Below, piece by piece: positions 20,735 through 21,450 of a DNA stretch of 21,450 bases; within the stretch, counting starts at the first letter, position 1; each line of letters starts with the position of its first letter. A program made the position numbers and the translations under genes. The stretch covers positions 1 through 21,450 of the forward strand of contig JACPSX010000007.1 of NCBI GenBank assembly GCA_016193065.1, in the 5' to 3' direction. The DNA comes from Candidatus Tectimicrobiota bacterium (GTDB lineage: Bacteria; JACPSX01). The notes under the pieces were generated by a model that saw nothing but the letters and a program-made list of their open reading frames with translations, ran no database searches and was not told the DNA's origin.

Positions 20735-21450
20735 ATGGGCTTCTACCAATTTCGCGGCGAGAACCGGGAATGGACTGACCGGGAGGTCGTGGGCGAGCGG
20801 CCGCTGACGATCAACGTCAACGGTAAGGAGCTCGTCCGCTTCCTGTGCACCCCGGAAAAGCTCACGTACCTGGTCGAACGGCCGCTGACCATCAACGTCA
20901 ACGGCAAGGAGCTCGTGCGCTTCCTGTGCACCCCGGAAAAGCTCACGTACCTGGTCGTCGGCTTTCTATACTACGAGGGGATCATCCAGGGGATCGAGGA
21001 CCTGCTCATGGTCCGGGTCTGCGAGGAGGACGGCGTGGCCGATGTGCAGATCGAAGGGGAGCTGTGCCTGCCTGAAAAGAAGGCCATCACCTCGGGATGC
21101 GGTGGGGGGGTCACGTACAATATTGACTTCAGCGCCCAGTCTCTGGAGAACGTAGCCTGCGAGGTGACCCCGGAGCAGCTCTTTGACCGCATGGCGGATC
21201 TCTACGAGCACGCCGTCAAGTACAAAGAGACCCGCGGGATTCACACCTCGGCCCTGGCCACCCCGGATGCGCTCCTGGCCTATGCGGAAGACGTGGGGCG
21301 TCACAATACCCTGGACAAGCTCATGGGGGAATCCCTCCTGCGACGGTTCTCCGGCCGCGCCAAGATCCTTCTTTCCTCGGGGCGAATCTCTTCCGAGATG
21401 CTCTTGAAAGCAGCCAAGATGCGGGTCCCCATCGTGGTCTCGCGCACCTC
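20735..21450 (+). CDS. fdhD: FdhD-family sulfurtransferase (partial, runs off the window)
   Basis: FdhD moves sulfur to the molybdenum cofactor of formate dehydrogenase. The first 238 codons are in the window; the end is missing. Family segments: ERPLTINVNGKELVRFLCTP, VGFLYYEGII (75-84), ITSGCGGGVTY with C122, GIHTSALA (168-175), EDVGRHNTLDK (185-195) and SSGRISSEMLLKA (214-226). The loop is C-G-G-G, not CxxC, so only one of the two cysteines of E. coli FdhD is present; this variant occurs in other lineages. Residues 21-47 are repeated as 48-74, which a normal FdhD lacks. The start has GAGGGGGACC immediately before ATG. Formate dehydrogenase genes probably lie beyond the window. Confidence 0.93.
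   Translation, partial: MGFYQFRGENREWTDREVVGERPLTINVNGKELVRFLCTPEKLTYLVERPLTINVNGKELVRFLCTPEKLTYLVVGFLYYEGIIQGIEDLLMVRVCEEDGVADVQIEGELCLPEKKAITSGCGGGVTYNIDFSAQSLENVACEVTPEQLFDRMADLYEHAVKYKETRGIHTSALATPDALLAYAEDVGRHNTLDKLMGESLLRRFSGRAKILLSSGRISSEMLLKAAKMRVPIVVSRT
20795..20956 (+). repeat. 81-bp tandem duplication inside fdhD
   Basis: Copy 1 is 20795-20875 and copy 2 is 20876-20956. They are in frame, 27 codons each, and encode identical peptides from ERPLTINVNGK to LTYLV. Four of 81 bases differ (GAG/GAA, ACG/ACC, GGT/GGC, GTC/GTG), all at third positions and all silent. Confidence 0.95.

Overview
The window is GC-rich bacterial chromosomal DNA. It carries a split-type methylmalonyl-CoA mutase, a three-gene transhydrogenase, a cytochrome c-dependent nitric oxide reductase, a UbiB kinase, an FdhD with the CGGG motif and a Bug/TctC-type receptor protein. 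This suggests a facultatively respiring, nitrogen-oxide-reducing bacterium from soil, sediment or groundwater. An NC10/Rokubacteria-like or deltaproteobacterial-grade lineage would fit, but I cannot place it from sequence reading alone. No rRNA, tRNA, CRISPR array or phage structural gene was seen.

Left part (1-5.8 kb, mostly +): large subunit of methylmalonyl-CoA mutase without its B12 domain; alaS, preceded by a G-run motif and a possible seven-codon minicistron; a VapBC-type toxin-antitoxin pair with an apparently leaderless promoter/operator; a non-coding gap with an imperfect palindrome; and a DUF1059 gene on the minus strand.

Middle part (6-13.7 kb): pntAA-pntAB-pntB in a tight overlapping operon (+). 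It converges on a minus-strand norC-norB-PsiE-family operon. NorC carries a second, non-canonical heme c domain, and the PsiE-family gene has a GC-rich palindromic repeat family inserted in frame in its N-terminus. ubiB diverges from norC.

Right part (13.7-20.6 kb, all minus apart from a transposase relic): an accessory region of exported proteins in partial decay. It contains a frameshifted REP-associated (Y1-type) transposase relic; three dispersed copies of a REP-like sequence ending in (A/G)CCTTTTC, each sitting at a gene 3' end; a small membrane protein; a TPR protein with an FGE/C-lectin-like domain lacking the catalytic cysteines; a Bug-type solute receptor fused to a closely related TPR module; a broken beta-propeller gene; a remnant joining the signal peptide and TPR tail of the same family; a Cys/Pro-rich secreted protein now read through into its neighbours; and an exported Gly-rich/TPR/NPF-repeat protein. 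The shared TPR module and stop/start overlaps suggest an old operon of envelope proteins that duplicated and eroded with REP elements at its joints. This is the part most likely to hold undescribed biology, although no function can be assigned.

Right edge (20.7 kb to end, +): a partial fdhD whose N-terminal strand segment is duplicated in tandem (27 residues, 81 bp, four synonymous differences), preceded by a large palindromic repeat element.
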